Assembly (NCBI GenBank): GCA_008501825.1
Contig: QQUA01000024.1
Coordinates: forward strand, 1-64,000
Reading direction: 5' to 3'
From: Planctomycetota bacterium
GTDB lineage: Bacteria > Planctomycetota > UBA1135
DNA: 64,000 bases
Position 1 is the first letter of the stretch, and each line of letters opens with the position of its first letter. The notes beneath the pieces were generated by a model. It saw only the letters and a program-made list of their open reading frames with translations, ran no database searches and was not told the DNA's origin. Positions 8,484 to 17,077 of the stretch are shown here, one piece after another. The position numbers were made by a program, and so were the translations under genes.

Positions 8484-9815
8484 GTGAGCCCGCTGACCTC
8501 CGATCAAAGTCTTCAGTTGGACGCCGACTTCGGCGCCTCCACCGCGCAACGCGGCCTTTCCGAAATGGCCCAAGCCATGGTCGGTTCCTCGATCCTGGCC
8601 ATCGCCGCCGAAATTCGAGGATTGAAGGAGGCCGGAACCCCGGTGGCGGACATGACCGTCGGCGATTACGACGCCGGCCAGTTCCCGATCCCCGACGCCC
8701 TACGGCAACGGATTCACGAAGCCCTGGACCGGGGTGAAACCAACTATCCGCCGGCTCCGGGCATGCCGAGTTTGCGACAAGCGGTGCAAGCCTTGATTGA
8801 ACGCACCCAAGGCATTCAATATCCCCTGGACAGCATTGCCATCTGCGGTGGAGCTCGTCCGGCTCTGTATGCCTGCTATCGGCTGTTGACCAATCCCGGG
8901 GACGAAGTGATTTATCCGGTGCCCTCTTGGAACAATCAAAACTATCGGGACGTTTGCCGCTTGAAGGCCACGGTAGTGCCCTGCGGTATGGAAACCGATT
9001 TCCAACCGACGGCGGAATTGTTGGCGCCGCACATACGCAACGCCCGCATGGTGGTTTTAAATACGCCGCAAAATCCTTCCGGCGGGGTCATGCGTCCGGA
9101 AGAAGTGAAGAAGTTCGGCGAGCTGATCGTGGCCGAAAACCAGCGCCGGCAAAATGCCGGTGAGAAGCCGCTGTATTGCGTCTTGGATCAGATTTATCGT
9201 TCTCTGACCTTCGGCGATTCTCAGCACCTTTCGCCGGTGCAAATGGTTCCCGAGGCGGCGCCCTACGTCTTACACGTCGATGGCATCTCCAAATTCTGCT
9301 GCGCCACCGGCTTGCGGGTCGGCTGGCTGGTCGGCCCGCCGACGATTGCCAAAAAGGCCATGGCTTTGTTGACCCATGTCGGTGCCTGGGCGCCGCGTCC
9401 GGCCCAAGCCGCCACCGCCGAGTTCCTCAACGATTTGCCGACCGTGGAAGCCTGGGAAAAGGACATGCGCCGCCGGGTCGAAGATCGCCTGCACGCTTTG
9501 TACGAAGGCTTTGCCGGTCTGGCCGCGGAAGGATTTGACGTCCGGGCGATCGAACCGAAGGGTTCGATCTTCACCTCGGTTCGCCTTCCGCTTCAAGGCA
9601 AGCGCCTACCGAATGGGCAGGTGCTGGAAAACAGTGAAGACGTGCGGCATTATCTGTTGAACCAAGCAGCTTTCGCCTTGGTGCCCTTCGCCGCTTTCGG
9701 CGTTCCGCCGGAATTGGAGGACGGCTGGTTCCGAGCCAGCGTGGGCGCGGTCAGCCTGGAAGACATCCAGGCCGCCATGCCTAGACTGCGTCTGGCTCTG
9801 GCCGCGCTTCGCTAA
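8484..9815 (+). CDS. Class I/II PLP-dependent aminotransferase
   Basis: A 443-residue fold-type I aminotransferase. Visible landmarks are MTVGDYDAGQFPIP (substrate arm), NYPPAPGMPSLRQAV, GGARPALYACYRLL, VVLNTPQNPSGGVM (PLP-contacting Asn/Pro), VLDQIYRSLTF (Asp-x-x-Tyr) and HVDGISKFCCATGLRVGW with the Schiff-base lysine at K270. The GTG start at 8484 has GAGGTG upstream; the MFS stop is at 8477. The family transfers amino groups from aspartate, glutamate or aromatic residues to 2-oxo acids in the cytoplasm. The exact substrate is not readable. Operon context with an exported amidohydrolase and an MFS protein hints at amino-acid or peptide catabolism (inference). Confidence 0.9.
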   Translation: MSPLTSDQSLQLDADFGASTAQRGLSEMAQAMVGSSILAIAAEIRGLKEAGTPVADMTVGDYDAGQFPIPDALRQRIHEALDRGETNYPPAPGMPSLRQAVQALIERTQGIQYPLDSIAICGGARPALYACYRLLTNPGDEVIYPVPSWNNQNYRDVCRLKATVVPCGMETDFQPTAELLAPHIRNARMVVLNTPQNPSGGVMRPEEVKKFGELIVAENQRRQNAGEKPLYCVLDQIYRSLTFGDSQHLSPVQMVPEAAPYVLHVDGISKFCCATGLRVGWLVGPPTIAKKAMALLTHVGAWAPRPAQAATAEFLNDLPTVEAWEKDMRRRVEDRLHALYEGFAGLAAEGFDVRAIEPKGSIFTSVRLPLQGKRLPNGQVLENSEDVRHYLLNQAAFALVPFAAFGVPPELEDGWFRASVGAVSLEDIQAAMPRLRLALAALR

Positions 9816-9830
9816 GAATCTTCGCTAAGG

Positions 9831-10133
9831 ATGGTTCACGGCAGCCCGAAAAACCTTTTCACCCTCGAAGCCATTCCCCCTCCGATGGCCACGGCGGCCT
9901 TGGGAGGTCTGGCTTTGGTCTTGGCCCTGGTCGGTTTTATGGAACCACTGGCCTTTCTGCGCTGGATCGACATCCCGATCACCCTTAGCTTATTTGTTTC
10001 CGCCGCCTATCTAAGCCTGGCTGCCCGCAAAAGCGGAGAATGGACCCTCATCGGTCTATTTTTGGCCGCCGCCGGAGCCATGATCTCCATTAGCCAGTTG
10101 TTTTTGAGCCGGAACCACCCCTGGGTTTTCTAG
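9831..10133 (+). CDS. Small membrane protein, unknown
   Basis: A 100-residue protein with three probable membrane helices (MATAALGGLALVLALVGFM, IPITLSLFVSAAYLSLA, WTLIGLFLAAAGAMISI). It begins 15 bp after the aminotransferase, with AAGG just before the ATG, and is probably the last gene of that run. Its 3' end overlaps the convergent AlkD-like gene by 44 bp. No family recognised. Confidence 0.7.
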   Translation: MVHGSPKNLFTLEAIPPPMATAALGGLALVLALVGFMEPLAFLRWIDIPITLSLFVSAAYLSLAARKSGEWTLIGLFLAAAGAMISISQLFLSRNHPWVF

Positions 10134-11295
10134 ACCGTCCTGACGCGGCGGCTTTGGATCGGCGAATGGCGAACTCGGCGCAAGCCACCGCTTCGCCGTT
10201 TAAAAAGAAACGAGCTTTCGCCGGCCCATCCAACAACGGAGTTGCCCGGCGATCGAAAATCCGTTCGCGTAAGGCGATGATCAAACAAGCTCCAGCCGGC
10301 AAATCCAAAGTTCCGCCCTGGTAACGCTTGCGCCGCGGCCGTGACGGATTGCGGCCCTGGGTTTCCAATTCATAAATTAAATTCGCCGGTCCCCCTGAAC
10401 CTCGATTGTCGATTTCCAACTCGAATTCCAAAGTGGTGTTGGGAGGCACCTCCTTGCCGTTCAACAAACGGGCCTTGACCTTGAGATCCAGTTCTGCAAA
10501 GCCGAATAAACGCAAGGCGAACGGATCGCCGTCTTTCAATAAAGTTCGCAAGCCCTTGCGACTGATTCGTTCCATCAAGGGCGCATCATCGGCTTCTTGC
10601 ATCCAGCGCCCCACCACTTCCAAAGCCAGCCGCGGATGATCCTTGCTGATGTCGTTCAGCGTGTTGCCGATCGCATTGGCCACGTACCGGTGGTCCTCAT
10701 AGCGCAGCTTTTCCAACAGCGGCAGCAACTTGGCTGGGGCTTCGACGGTCCAGGGAATGCGCTTCACCCAAACGCCGCGAGGCCGGAGAGCTTCCACCGC
10801 CGCCCGCCGCACGTAGGGAGAAGGGTCGTCGGTCCATGGCATCAAATGTTTCACCGTGGCCGGTCCCAAGGCTTGAGCCTGGGGCCGGAGTCCGAACGCC
10901 TGGATGGCTTCCGCCACCCGGAAATCCGAATCCCGGGCCCACGGCCGCAGCCGGCGGATGGCCTCCTCCGGGCGATCTTGAAACAGCCGCGCCAACACGC
11001 CAGGAGCGAAAAATCGAATCCGGGCTTCGGGATGGAAGCCCAGGCCTTCCACCGCCGGCCAGGGATCGGCCAGATCTTGAGCGTGTTCGAACAGGAGGTC
11101 CTGAACCAGATGCCACTGATTCAGGAGGGATAGATCGAAATAGCCGGCCGCCAGCAATTCCCGGCCTAAATCGAAGGGCCGGGGCAGGCCGGAAGCCAGG
11201 GCGGCGGCTTCAAGCAGTGGCAGAATCGAGGTTTGCGGGCGGTCGGCAGGGACTCCCTCGCCGCCTCGCCGGCGTTGGCGCAGCTTTCCGGGCAT
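10090..11295 (-). CDS. AlkD-like DNA alkylation repeat (HEAT) protein
   Basis: A 401-residue soluble protein. Residues about 25-250 are alpha-helical repeats resembling the DNA alkylation repeat family: DDPSPYVRRAAVEALRP (157-173), LLPLLEKLRYEDHRYVANAI (190-209) and NTLNDISKDHP (211-221) match its core signature. Characterised AlkD proteins excise N3/N7-alkylpurines. Residues about 265-375 (LKVKARLLNGKEVPPNTTLEFELEI, then GGTLDLPAGACL) form an additional beta domain seen in long family members, followed by a basic tail (RRSKAAASGRSRKPRG). The catalytic Trp/Asp pair could not be aligned by eye, so glycosylase activity is not proven. The last 15 codons overlap the convergent upstream gene. Transcribed alone. 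Confidence 0.82.
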   Translation of the reverse strand: MPGKLRQRRRGGEGVPADRPQTSILPLLEAAALASGLPRPFDLGRELLAAGYFDLSLLNQWHLVQDLLFEHAQDLADPWPAVEGLGFHPEARIRFFAPGVLARLFQDRPEEAIRRLRPWARDSDFRVAEAIQAFGLRPQAQALGPATVKHLMPWTDDPSPYVRRAAVEALRPRGVWVKRIPWTVEAPAKLLPLLEKLRYEDHRYVANAIGNTLNDISKDHPRLALEVVGRWMQEADDAPLMERISRKGLRTLLKDGDPFALRLFGFAELDLKVKARLLNGKEVPPNTTLEFELEIDNRGSGGPANLIYELETQGRNPSRPRRKRYQGGTLDLPAGACLIIALRERIFDRRATPLLDGPAKARFFLNGEAVACAEFAIRRSKAAASGRSRKPRGGSGSKTTG

Positions 11296-11431
11296 GATGG
11301 GGACAGGACTTCACCGTAGCGCCGGCCTGGATTCGGGAAAAGCCAGGATTTTTCAGAAAGAAGTCCTCTTGGGAACCCCAAGGGGCCTTTGCCAAAATAG
11401 GGCCTGATTTCTTCTCCCCTTTCCCCCGACC

Positions 11432-12814
11432 ATGTTCGCAACTCTCCTTCTCTTGCTGGCTCCCGCCTTGCCTCAGGGCACGGTGGGCTTGGATTCATGC
11501 CTGGAACTCCCCAATTTCGCCACCGGGGATTCCGACCATGCGGTCGTGGCTTTCAACGACCAAGGGGACGCCTTCGTGGCCTGGCACAGCCGCCGGGAAG
11601 ATTTGTTCGGCTCACCTCGCCAAGTGGAAGGAGCTTATTTGCGCTACATGGGCAACGACACTTGGGAGATTCCCGATCCCCAGGAAGATCATTTCTTGAT
11701 TGCCGACCCAAGTCTTGCCTTGGTCGGCCCGATCGACAACTGCCGCAAACCTGACGTGGTCGCCATCGGCAGCGACTTCGTGGTTTGCTGGCCTCGAGGC
11801 AGCAATTACGGCAGCGTCATTCACCAATTGGAAGTGGTGCGCTTGCAAGTCGGTGCCAGCGGGCCGGCGGTGTTGGATCGTCCCCTGCCCGGCATGGGTT
11901 ACGTGGTAGACAGCCAAGTCAACAATGGAGAAGCCGGCATCATGCCGGACTTGGCCACCTTGGATCCGGCCGGAATCGCAGCCGTGGTTTACGCTCACGA
12001 AGAAAATGCTGCCGGCCCGTATCGGGAATACGATTTGCGCATGGTGGAACTGGATTTTTCCGGGGCTACGCCGTCCTTTTCGAATCCCTTGGTCTTGGAC
12101 GATAACTTTCCGATGGACGCCTCCCAAGTCACCGGCCTTCCAGGCGGGGGTTTGGTGTTACCGGACGCCGTAGTCGACGACTTTGGTTATTTGGTGGTCG
12201 CTCACGAAGAATACGTCCGCAAAGATCATCAAAATGCTCCCAGAGATATTGGAGCGGTGGTCTTGCAGCGGTTTCAAAAAGTTGGCGCTTCCATGCGAAT
12301 GTTGGAAGAAGTCAGCTTTCCGGGCAAAGCCATGGACAACCGCCAACGGCGACCCAACGTGGCCGCCAGTCGCCATGATGGCGTCAATAGCGTTAGCTTA
12401 ACTTGGATGGACAATCCGGATGCTCCGGGAGCCGATGTGGACGTGGCCCATTTGGAAGTGGAATTTTTGGGCGGGGCCTCGGCCGGTGCTCTGCTATTCC
12501 ACAAAATGGATTATCCGAACTCGCCGACCCGAAGCGACACCCAGCCGGTGCCCTTACAAGGCGAACAATTGCGCTTGTCCTTCGCCGTTCGAGCCCTTCC
12601 CAGCGGAGTTCGGAAGATCCCGGTCTGGATCGGAGTTCCCGGTGGAATTCTTCAGGAAGCGCCCTCGTGCAGCAACGACCCCTGGCGTCCGGCGGTGGAT
12701 CTTTGGGAACAAGCTCCCTACGGCCAAGTGGGCAGTCGCCGGATGGTGCTTTCTCACGAAGGAAGCAATGCCACCGGTTTGTTGCGAATTTTCGTGAACT
12801 TCCAGGCCTTCTGA
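11432..12814 (+). CDS. Secreted hypothetical protein, probable beta-propeller
   Basis: A 460-residue protein with a short signal peptide (MFATLLLLLAPALPQ). It repeats a motif like HAVVAFNDQGDAFVAWHSR, then KPDVVAIGSDFVVCWPRG, then MPDLATLDPAGIAAVVYAHEE and RPNVAASRHDGVNSVSLTWMD. Each ends in V-A/C-W/Y-x-x-x, reminiscent of BNR/sialidase-like propeller blades. No catalytic motif is visible. No Shine-Dalgarno is seen before the ATG (upstream is C-rich). It is probably exported; function unknown. Divergent from the AlkD-like gene, with 136 bp between them. Confidence 0.75.
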   Translation: MFATLLLLLAPALPQGTVGLDSCLELPNFATGDSDHAVVAFNDQGDAFVAWHSRREDLFGSPRQVEGAYLRYMGNDTWEIPDPQEDHFLIADPSLALVGPIDNCRKPDVVAIGSDFVVCWPRGSNYGSVIHQLEVVRLQVGASGPAVLDRPLPGMGYVVDSQVNNGEAGIMPDLATLDPAGIAAVVYAHEENAAGPYREYDLRMVELDFSGATPSFSNPLVLDDNFPMDASQVTGLPGGGLVLPDAVVDDFGYLVVAHEEYVRKDHQNAPRDIGAVVLQRFQKVGASMRMLEEVSFPGKAMDNRQRRPNVAASRHDGVNSVSLTWMDNPDAPGADVDVAHLEVEFLGGASAGALLFHKMDYPNSPTRSDTQPVPLQGEQLRLSFAVRALPSGVRKIPVWIGVPGGILQEAPSCSNDPWRPAVDLWEQAPYGQVGSRRMVLSHEGSNATGLLRIFVNFQAF

Positions 12815-12989
12815 GTCAGACCTCCGACCCTCGGGGGCGGAAGTGCCGGTCTTTCCGGGAGAAATCAGGTTCAATCGCCTGTGGGCGCAAAAATCTGTGG
12901 AAACCTTTTGAGAGAATTTCATTTGCACACCATTTTTTTCGTTCGGCTCGTGGATATTGAATCACTCATCCCAAAAATGATTCGCGGAC

Positions 12990-14180
12990 ATGCTTTCTAG
13001 CCTTCTTAGCCTACTCCTAACCTTTTCCTGCGCCACCCCACCCCACAACGCCCCAGGTCAAGAGCCTGAAGCTGAAAGCACTGTGGATTGCCTGGATTGC
13101 GATGGAAGTGGCCACCAAAGTGCGGACGCTTGCTGGGCCTGCGGCCAGCGGGGGCAGCTCCCGTGCATCGAATGTCTGAGCCTACTCCAGGTTTCCATCC
13201 TCGAGCGACCGGTATTAGGGCCGCCGGTGATCAAATACACCACTTGGCATCCGGCCGATAAAGCCGCTCTGGAGACCGACTGGCCTTTTTCCATTCCTCG
13301 TAGCGAGTTTCCCAAGGGAGTCTTACCTTGCCCGGGAGGTTTGCATATGGCGAAATACATCGTGGGCCAGGACGTCGGCAAGTGCAAGATTTGCAAGAAC
13401 AAGTTCTTAAGGCCTTGCCCGACTTGCAAGAAGAAAGGGTATTTGAAGTGTGCGCATTGCAAAGGAAGCAAAAAATTCGAGGCCCCTTGCTGGACTTGCG
13501 CAGCCAAAGGAATTCTGCCTGCTCCGAATCCGGAACAACATCTCGAAACTTGCCCCTGGTGCCAGGGTGCAGAAGTGCGAGACTGTCACGCCTGCAAGGG
13601 AAAGAAAAAAGTGAAAGGCCCTTGCAGTTCGTGCAATCGGCGAGGCAAGGTGATCTGCAGGAACTGCTATGGAGCCAGAATGATTCCCTGTCAGGGATGC
13701 CAAGGCACCGGGGCAAAATACACCCGCACCAACAAAAAACGAAGCAAGCGCTGTGATCAATGCCACGGCCGCGGTGGGGTCCGCTGCGTTAAATGCACTC
13801 GAGGCTTCAATACCTGTCTCGCCTGCCGAGGAGCCGGAACCCGAATGGTTCTCTGCTTTCTTCCCCACAAGGGAGTGAGGCTGCCTTGCCAAGGCTGCGA
13901 AGCTGGAGCCTACTTTTCTTGGGATTACACGGCGCGTTTCTATGCGGAGGCAGAGGATTTCAAAACTGCCTTACAGTTTCTGGAACAAGCGGAGCAGCGG
14001 CGAGACGTTTTTTTCAAGAAACGGATGGAAGCCTTTCAACAAGACATCGGCCTGAACAAAGAGGACCGGGAAATGATGGTCGAAAGATGCAAACTGGCCA
14101 ATGAGCAGGAGGCTCAGCGACTGATGATCTTAAAGGCGGCTTGGAAAGCAGAATTGGATAGTCAATCTAAATCCGATTGA
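12990..14180 (+). CDS. Exported CxxC/CxxCxGxG-repeat protein, DnaJ zinc-finger-like, no J domain
   Basis: The protein is 396 residues. The N-terminus MLSSLLSLLLTFSCA is a signal peptide, possibly a lipoprotein type with Cys14. Residues about 30-315 carry sixteen CxxC knuckles (for example CLDCDGSG, CPTCKKKG, CAHCKGSK, CHACKGKK, CQGCQGTG, CDQCHGRG, CLACRGAG). Several have the CxxCxGxG form that binds zinc in DnaJ type I and anti-TRAP proteins. No J domain (HPD) is present. Residues about 320-396 are charged and helical (FYAEAEDFKTALQFLEQAEQ), a TPR-like tail. An exported zinc-ribbon array this long is unusual because the periplasm is oxidising. It stands alone between two secreted-protein genes, and its DNA is more A/T-rich than the window average. 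Confidence 0.8.
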   Translation: MLSSLLSLLLTFSCATPPHNAPGQEPEAESTVDCLDCDGSGHQSADACWACGQRGQLPCIECLSLLQVSILERPVLGPPVIKYTTWHPADKAALETDWPFSIPRSEFPKGVLPCPGGLHMAKYIVGQDVGKCKICKNKFLRPCPTCKKKGYLKCAHCKGSKKFEAPCWTCAAKGILPAPNPEQHLETCPWCQGAEVRDCHACKGKKKVKGPCSSCNRRGKVICRNCYGARMIPCQGCQGTGAKYTRTNKKRSKRCDQCHGRGGVRCVKCTRGFNTCLACRGAGTRMVLCFLPHKGVRLPCQGCEAGAYFSWDYTARFYAEAEDFKTALQFLEQAEQRRDVFFKKRMEAFQQDIGLNKEDREMMVERCKLANEQEAQRLMILKAAWKAELDSQSKSD

Positions 14181-14443
14181 CTTTCCAGATTTCTGACTCG
14201 TCCGACACATTGGATTTGAAATGAGGGAATCCAATTTAGCAATAAGTTTCAGTTCTCAGAGACAGAAATATCGAATCCACCGTCATCGTATTGCAACCAT
14301 CTAAGTGGGGATCAACTCGCCAAGTTGGTCAAAAAATTGGGACTTTTTTTCGTTTGTTGGACGGTTCAAATCGCCAAAAAGGCAACACCGCTTCCCTATA
14401 ATTTGTGTCAATCGGTTGCTGAATCCTGCAATCGAACCTCCAT

Positions 14444-14451
14444 GGAGGTGA
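14444..14451 (+). promoter_or_regulatory. Strong Shine-Dalgarno deciding the start of the VCBS gene
   Basis: GGAGGTGA stands five bases before the ATG at 14457. The open frame extends upstream to a GTG at 14325 and includes an ATG at 14442, but this near-perfect ribosome site and the signal peptide that follows fix the start at 14457. A TATAAT sits at 14397-14402 and could be a -10 box; no convincing -35 was found. Confidence 0.75.
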
Positions 14452-14456
14452 TTCCC

Positions 14457-15983
14457 ATGCGCTCCTTAAAACTCATCATTCTTTTCGGTCTCGTGCCGGC
14501 CATGTCCTCTCCCGCATTCACTCAAATCGAGTGGACGGAACACACCGTGACCTCGAGTTACCATCGAGACCCATCTGGCATCGGAGCCTTTGATATGGAT
14601 CAGGATGGTGATATGGATATCGTGACCGGAGCCACTTCTTTTGGCAATGGCGCCCTGGCCTGGTGGGAAAATGACGGTAGTCAAAACTTCGTGGAGCACT
14701 TCATTTCCGGCGAAGGAAATTTTTGGGAGATTTATGCCCTGGATTTCGATCAGGACGGAGACGGGGACATCTTGGTCAATCGCGACTGGGAAAACCACGA
14801 CTACAGGATCTCCCTATTTTTGAATGACGGAAGCAACAATTTCTCCTATCAGGATCTTCATACCCATGAAAGCGAAATGGTCCGGGCGAAACCAGCCGAC
14901 TTGGATCTGGATGGCGATATGGACGTCATCATTGAAAGTCGTGTCGGAGAAATCCTTTGGATGGAAAACCTGGGCAACTCTACTTTGGTTTCCCATCTCA
15001 TCGGGGATTTGGATTTCAAATACATCTTCTCGCCCTTTGCCGTAGACGTTGACAGCGACGGCGACATGGATTTGATTTGCAGCGGCAAGGACCTCAACAC
15101 CTCGAGGCCGCAAATGCACTGGTGGGAAAACGATGGCACCATGGCCTTCACCCCTCACCTCCTATTCGAAGATCTAACCGGTTCGGAAGGCTATGGAGCT
15201 CCAGCCGGAGACCTGGATGGCGATGGTGATCAGGATTTTATTTGGAATTCCACCACCTGGTCGAACTGGGGACAGATCGCTTGGCTCGAAAACGACGGTC
15301 AACAAAATCTATCCGTAGTGGTCATCGAGAGCGATCCCCAGCTTTATTGGTGGGCGGAAATGCACTCCGAGGACATTGACCAAGACGGCGATCTAGACAT
15401 CCTCGCCGCCAACTACGCTTGGAACGGGCGAGTCAAACTGTACACCCAGAACGTGGACGGAAGCTTCACCATCCAAAACGTTCGAGAAGGTTTCAGCGGC
15501 ACTCACGTAGCTCCACCGGTGGATATGGATGGAGACGGTGATCTGGACATCCTCGGCTGCGCCTTCTTTGACAACGATATCGCCTGGTGGGAAAGCGATC
15601 TCAATGACTTCCGTCCATACCAACTTATCTTGCACCAGGAGCTGGGCCCCGGATCTTTGGTCTGCCAGAATCTGGAAGGAGAACCGGAAAATTACTTCTT
15701 CAATGCCTTAAGCTCCGATCCCGCCAATGAAGGAGCTGGATTCGGCACAGGTTGGTTTCACGGGCTGCACATTCAGCTTTCCGTCTTAAACGACCAGTTC
15801 TACTCCGAAATCGCCCCATATCGAGGGATGCTGGACCTTAGCGGAAATCACACTTGGAGCTTACCGCCGGGAACCCTCAGCGTCTTTGCGGGAACCACTT
15901 TGTACGCCGTTTCCCTGTCTTGGGATCCGGCCACAGGAATCATGCATCACATCAGCCCTATCACTTCCTTGACATTGGAATAG
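14457..15983 (+). CDS. Secreted VCBS/FG-GAP repeat propeller protein
   Basis: A 508-residue protein with a signal peptide (MRSLKLIILFGLVPAMSSPAF). Seven repeats follow, each with an Asp-rich calcium-binding loop: DMDQDGDMDIV, DFDQDGDGDIL, DLDLDGDMDVI, DVDSDGDMDLI, DLDGDGDQDFI, DIDQDGDLDIL and DMDGDGDLDIL. Most are followed by a WWENDG-type turn. Seven repeats fit a seven-bladed integrin-alpha-like propeller. The last 120 residues form a separate C-terminal domain (LGPGSLVCQNLEG to ISPITSLTLE), distantly like that of the three FG-GAP proteins at 37096-42456. It is probably cell-surface or extracellular, with no enzymatic motif. Transcribed alone. Confidence 0.85.
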   Translation: MRSLKLIILFGLVPAMSSPAFTQIEWTEHTVTSSYHRDPSGIGAFDMDQDGDMDIVTGATSFGNGALAWWENDGSQNFVEHFISGEGNFWEIYALDFDQDGDGDILVNRDWENHDYRISLFLNDGSNNFSYQDLHTHESEMVRAKPADLDLDGDMDVIIESRVGEILWMENLGNSTLVSHLIGDLDFKYIFSPFAVDVDSDGDMDLICSGKDLNTSRPQMHWWENDGTMAFTPHLLFEDLTGSEGYGAPAGDLDGDGDQDFIWNSTTWSNWGQIAWLENDGQQNLSVVVIESDPQLYWWAEMHSEDIDQDGDLDILAANYAWNGRVKLYTQNVDGSFTIQNVREGFSGTHVAPPVDMDGDGDLDILGCAFFDNDIAWWESDLNDFRPYQLILHQELGPGSLVCQNLEGEPENYFFNALSSDPANEGAGFGTGWFHGLHIQLSVLNDQFYSEIAPYRGMLDLSGNHTWSLPPGTLSVFAGTTLYAVSLSWDPATGIMHHISPITSLTLE

Positions 15984-16051
15984 CCGACAAACCGTCAATC
16001 CCCCTTGGCTTCTCCGTCCTTTCGGAGGATCCGAGGGAGATCGGCTTTGGA

Positions 16052-17014
16052 TCAAGGCTCACAAGCCTTGGCCGTTTCCTGAAGCAGCAATCGCACCGCG
16101 GAAGTCAAGTATGGGCGAGGGTGATCCTCGATTTTGAGCAGCCCGGAGCCGTCCTGGCGAGCTTCCAAGCGAACGAAAAATAGCTGAGAAAAAGACTGAT
16201 CGGCGGTCAGCACCCGGAGCAAATAGGATTTCGGGTTCTGAAACACCTCCTTGATTTCGGCGACTTGCTCTTCCTGTTTGAAACGGCGACCGGCCAAAGC
16301 CTGAATCGCAGCATCCGAAGGCATGGTCGAAATTTTTTGGTGCAGCATCGGTGTTTCCTGAAACAGGGAGGGACGGCGCCGGTGAGTCCTCAAGGTTGCG
16401 GTGAGGCGGAAAATGGAACGGCCTTCCGCTAACCACTTGCGCTCATAGCGGGTCCGAAATGGACGCTCCGGATTGATTTCCACCTCCCCTACCGCCAAAT
16501 CGTGACAATGGCGCAATCCTTTCTGGGATTCGAAGGCGAACCAATCCTGGTCGGTCACCAACTCGAAGCGGCCGTCAGGCGCCAACACGTGGGCCAGACT
16601 TTCCGCAAAAGCGATTCCACTGACCCGGTGCTTTGCGTGCCGTTCCTTGGGCCAGGGCATCGGGAACTGCATCAGGATGCGATGCAATGAAATCGGAGGA
16701 AATAACTCGGGAAGCAAATATCGGGCATCCCCTCGGATCAATCGGACGTTCTCACGCCCGGCCTGTTGCAATCGGGAACTCGCCTTCAGAATGCATTCCA
16801 AAGGCTGTTCGATGCCGACGAAGTTCCACTCGGGCCGGCGGCCGGCCCACCAATTCAAGGAATCGCCGGCGCCAAATCCCAATTCCACGGCAAGGGGAGC
16901 CCGCCGCCCAAACAATTTCGACCACTCCAGAGGCAGCGAGACGGCTGCCTCCGGAAGCTCTGGTTGATTTGGGCGCAGCAGGTAGCGCCGCAACAGGTCA
17001 GGCTGCGGTTTCAC
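16052..17014 (-). CDS. trmB: tRNA (guanine-N7-)-methyltransferase with C-terminal extension
   Basis: A 320-residue protein. The class I SAM-binding motif VELGFGAGDSL (about 43-53) is followed by IRGDARYLL and by the TrmB signature FPMPWPKERHAKHR (family consensus F-x-D-P-W-P-K-x-R-H-x-K-R-R, here with Met for the first Asp). The enzyme makes m7G46 in tRNA. About 220 residues suffice for a standard TrmB. Here an extra region of about 100 residues (FQETPMLHQKISTMPSD onwards, with FKQEEQVAEIKEVFQ) follows, as in some long TrmB proteins. GTG start at 17014. The Asp-to-Met change in the signature is a point to verify. It may be co-oriented with, but is not clearly part of, the neighbouring metal operon. 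Confidence 0.9.
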   Translation of the reverse strand: MKPQPDLLRRYLLRPNQPELPEAAVSLPLEWSKLFGRRAPLAVELGFGAGDSLNWWAGRRPEWNFVGIEQPLECILKASSRLQQAGRENVRLIRGDARYLLPELFPPISLHRILMQFPMPWPKERHAKHRVSGIAFAESLAHVLAPDGRFELVTDQDWFAFESQKGLRHCHDLAVGEVEINPERPFRTRYERKWLAEGRSIFRLTATLRTHRRRPSLFQETPMLHQKISTMPSDAAIQALAGRRFKQEEQVAEIKEVFQNPKSYLLRVLTADQSFSQLFFVRLEARQDGSGLLKIEDHPRPYLTSAVRLLLQETAKACEP

Positions 17015-17077
17015 GGCAGGAAATTATCCCGGCGCCGGCAGCTTTCCACACCGGCTGAGAGAGAAAATTTTCCTACC

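Noticed and set aside
13319..13850. Possibility that the CxxC-repeat gene is a DnaJ fragment
   Set aside because: There is no HPD J domain or Gly/Phe linker and the array is much longer than in DnaJ, with an export signal in front.
14325..14456. Upstream extension of the VCBS gene from a GTG at 14325
   Set aside because: A strong Shine-Dalgarno and a signal peptide place the start at 14457.
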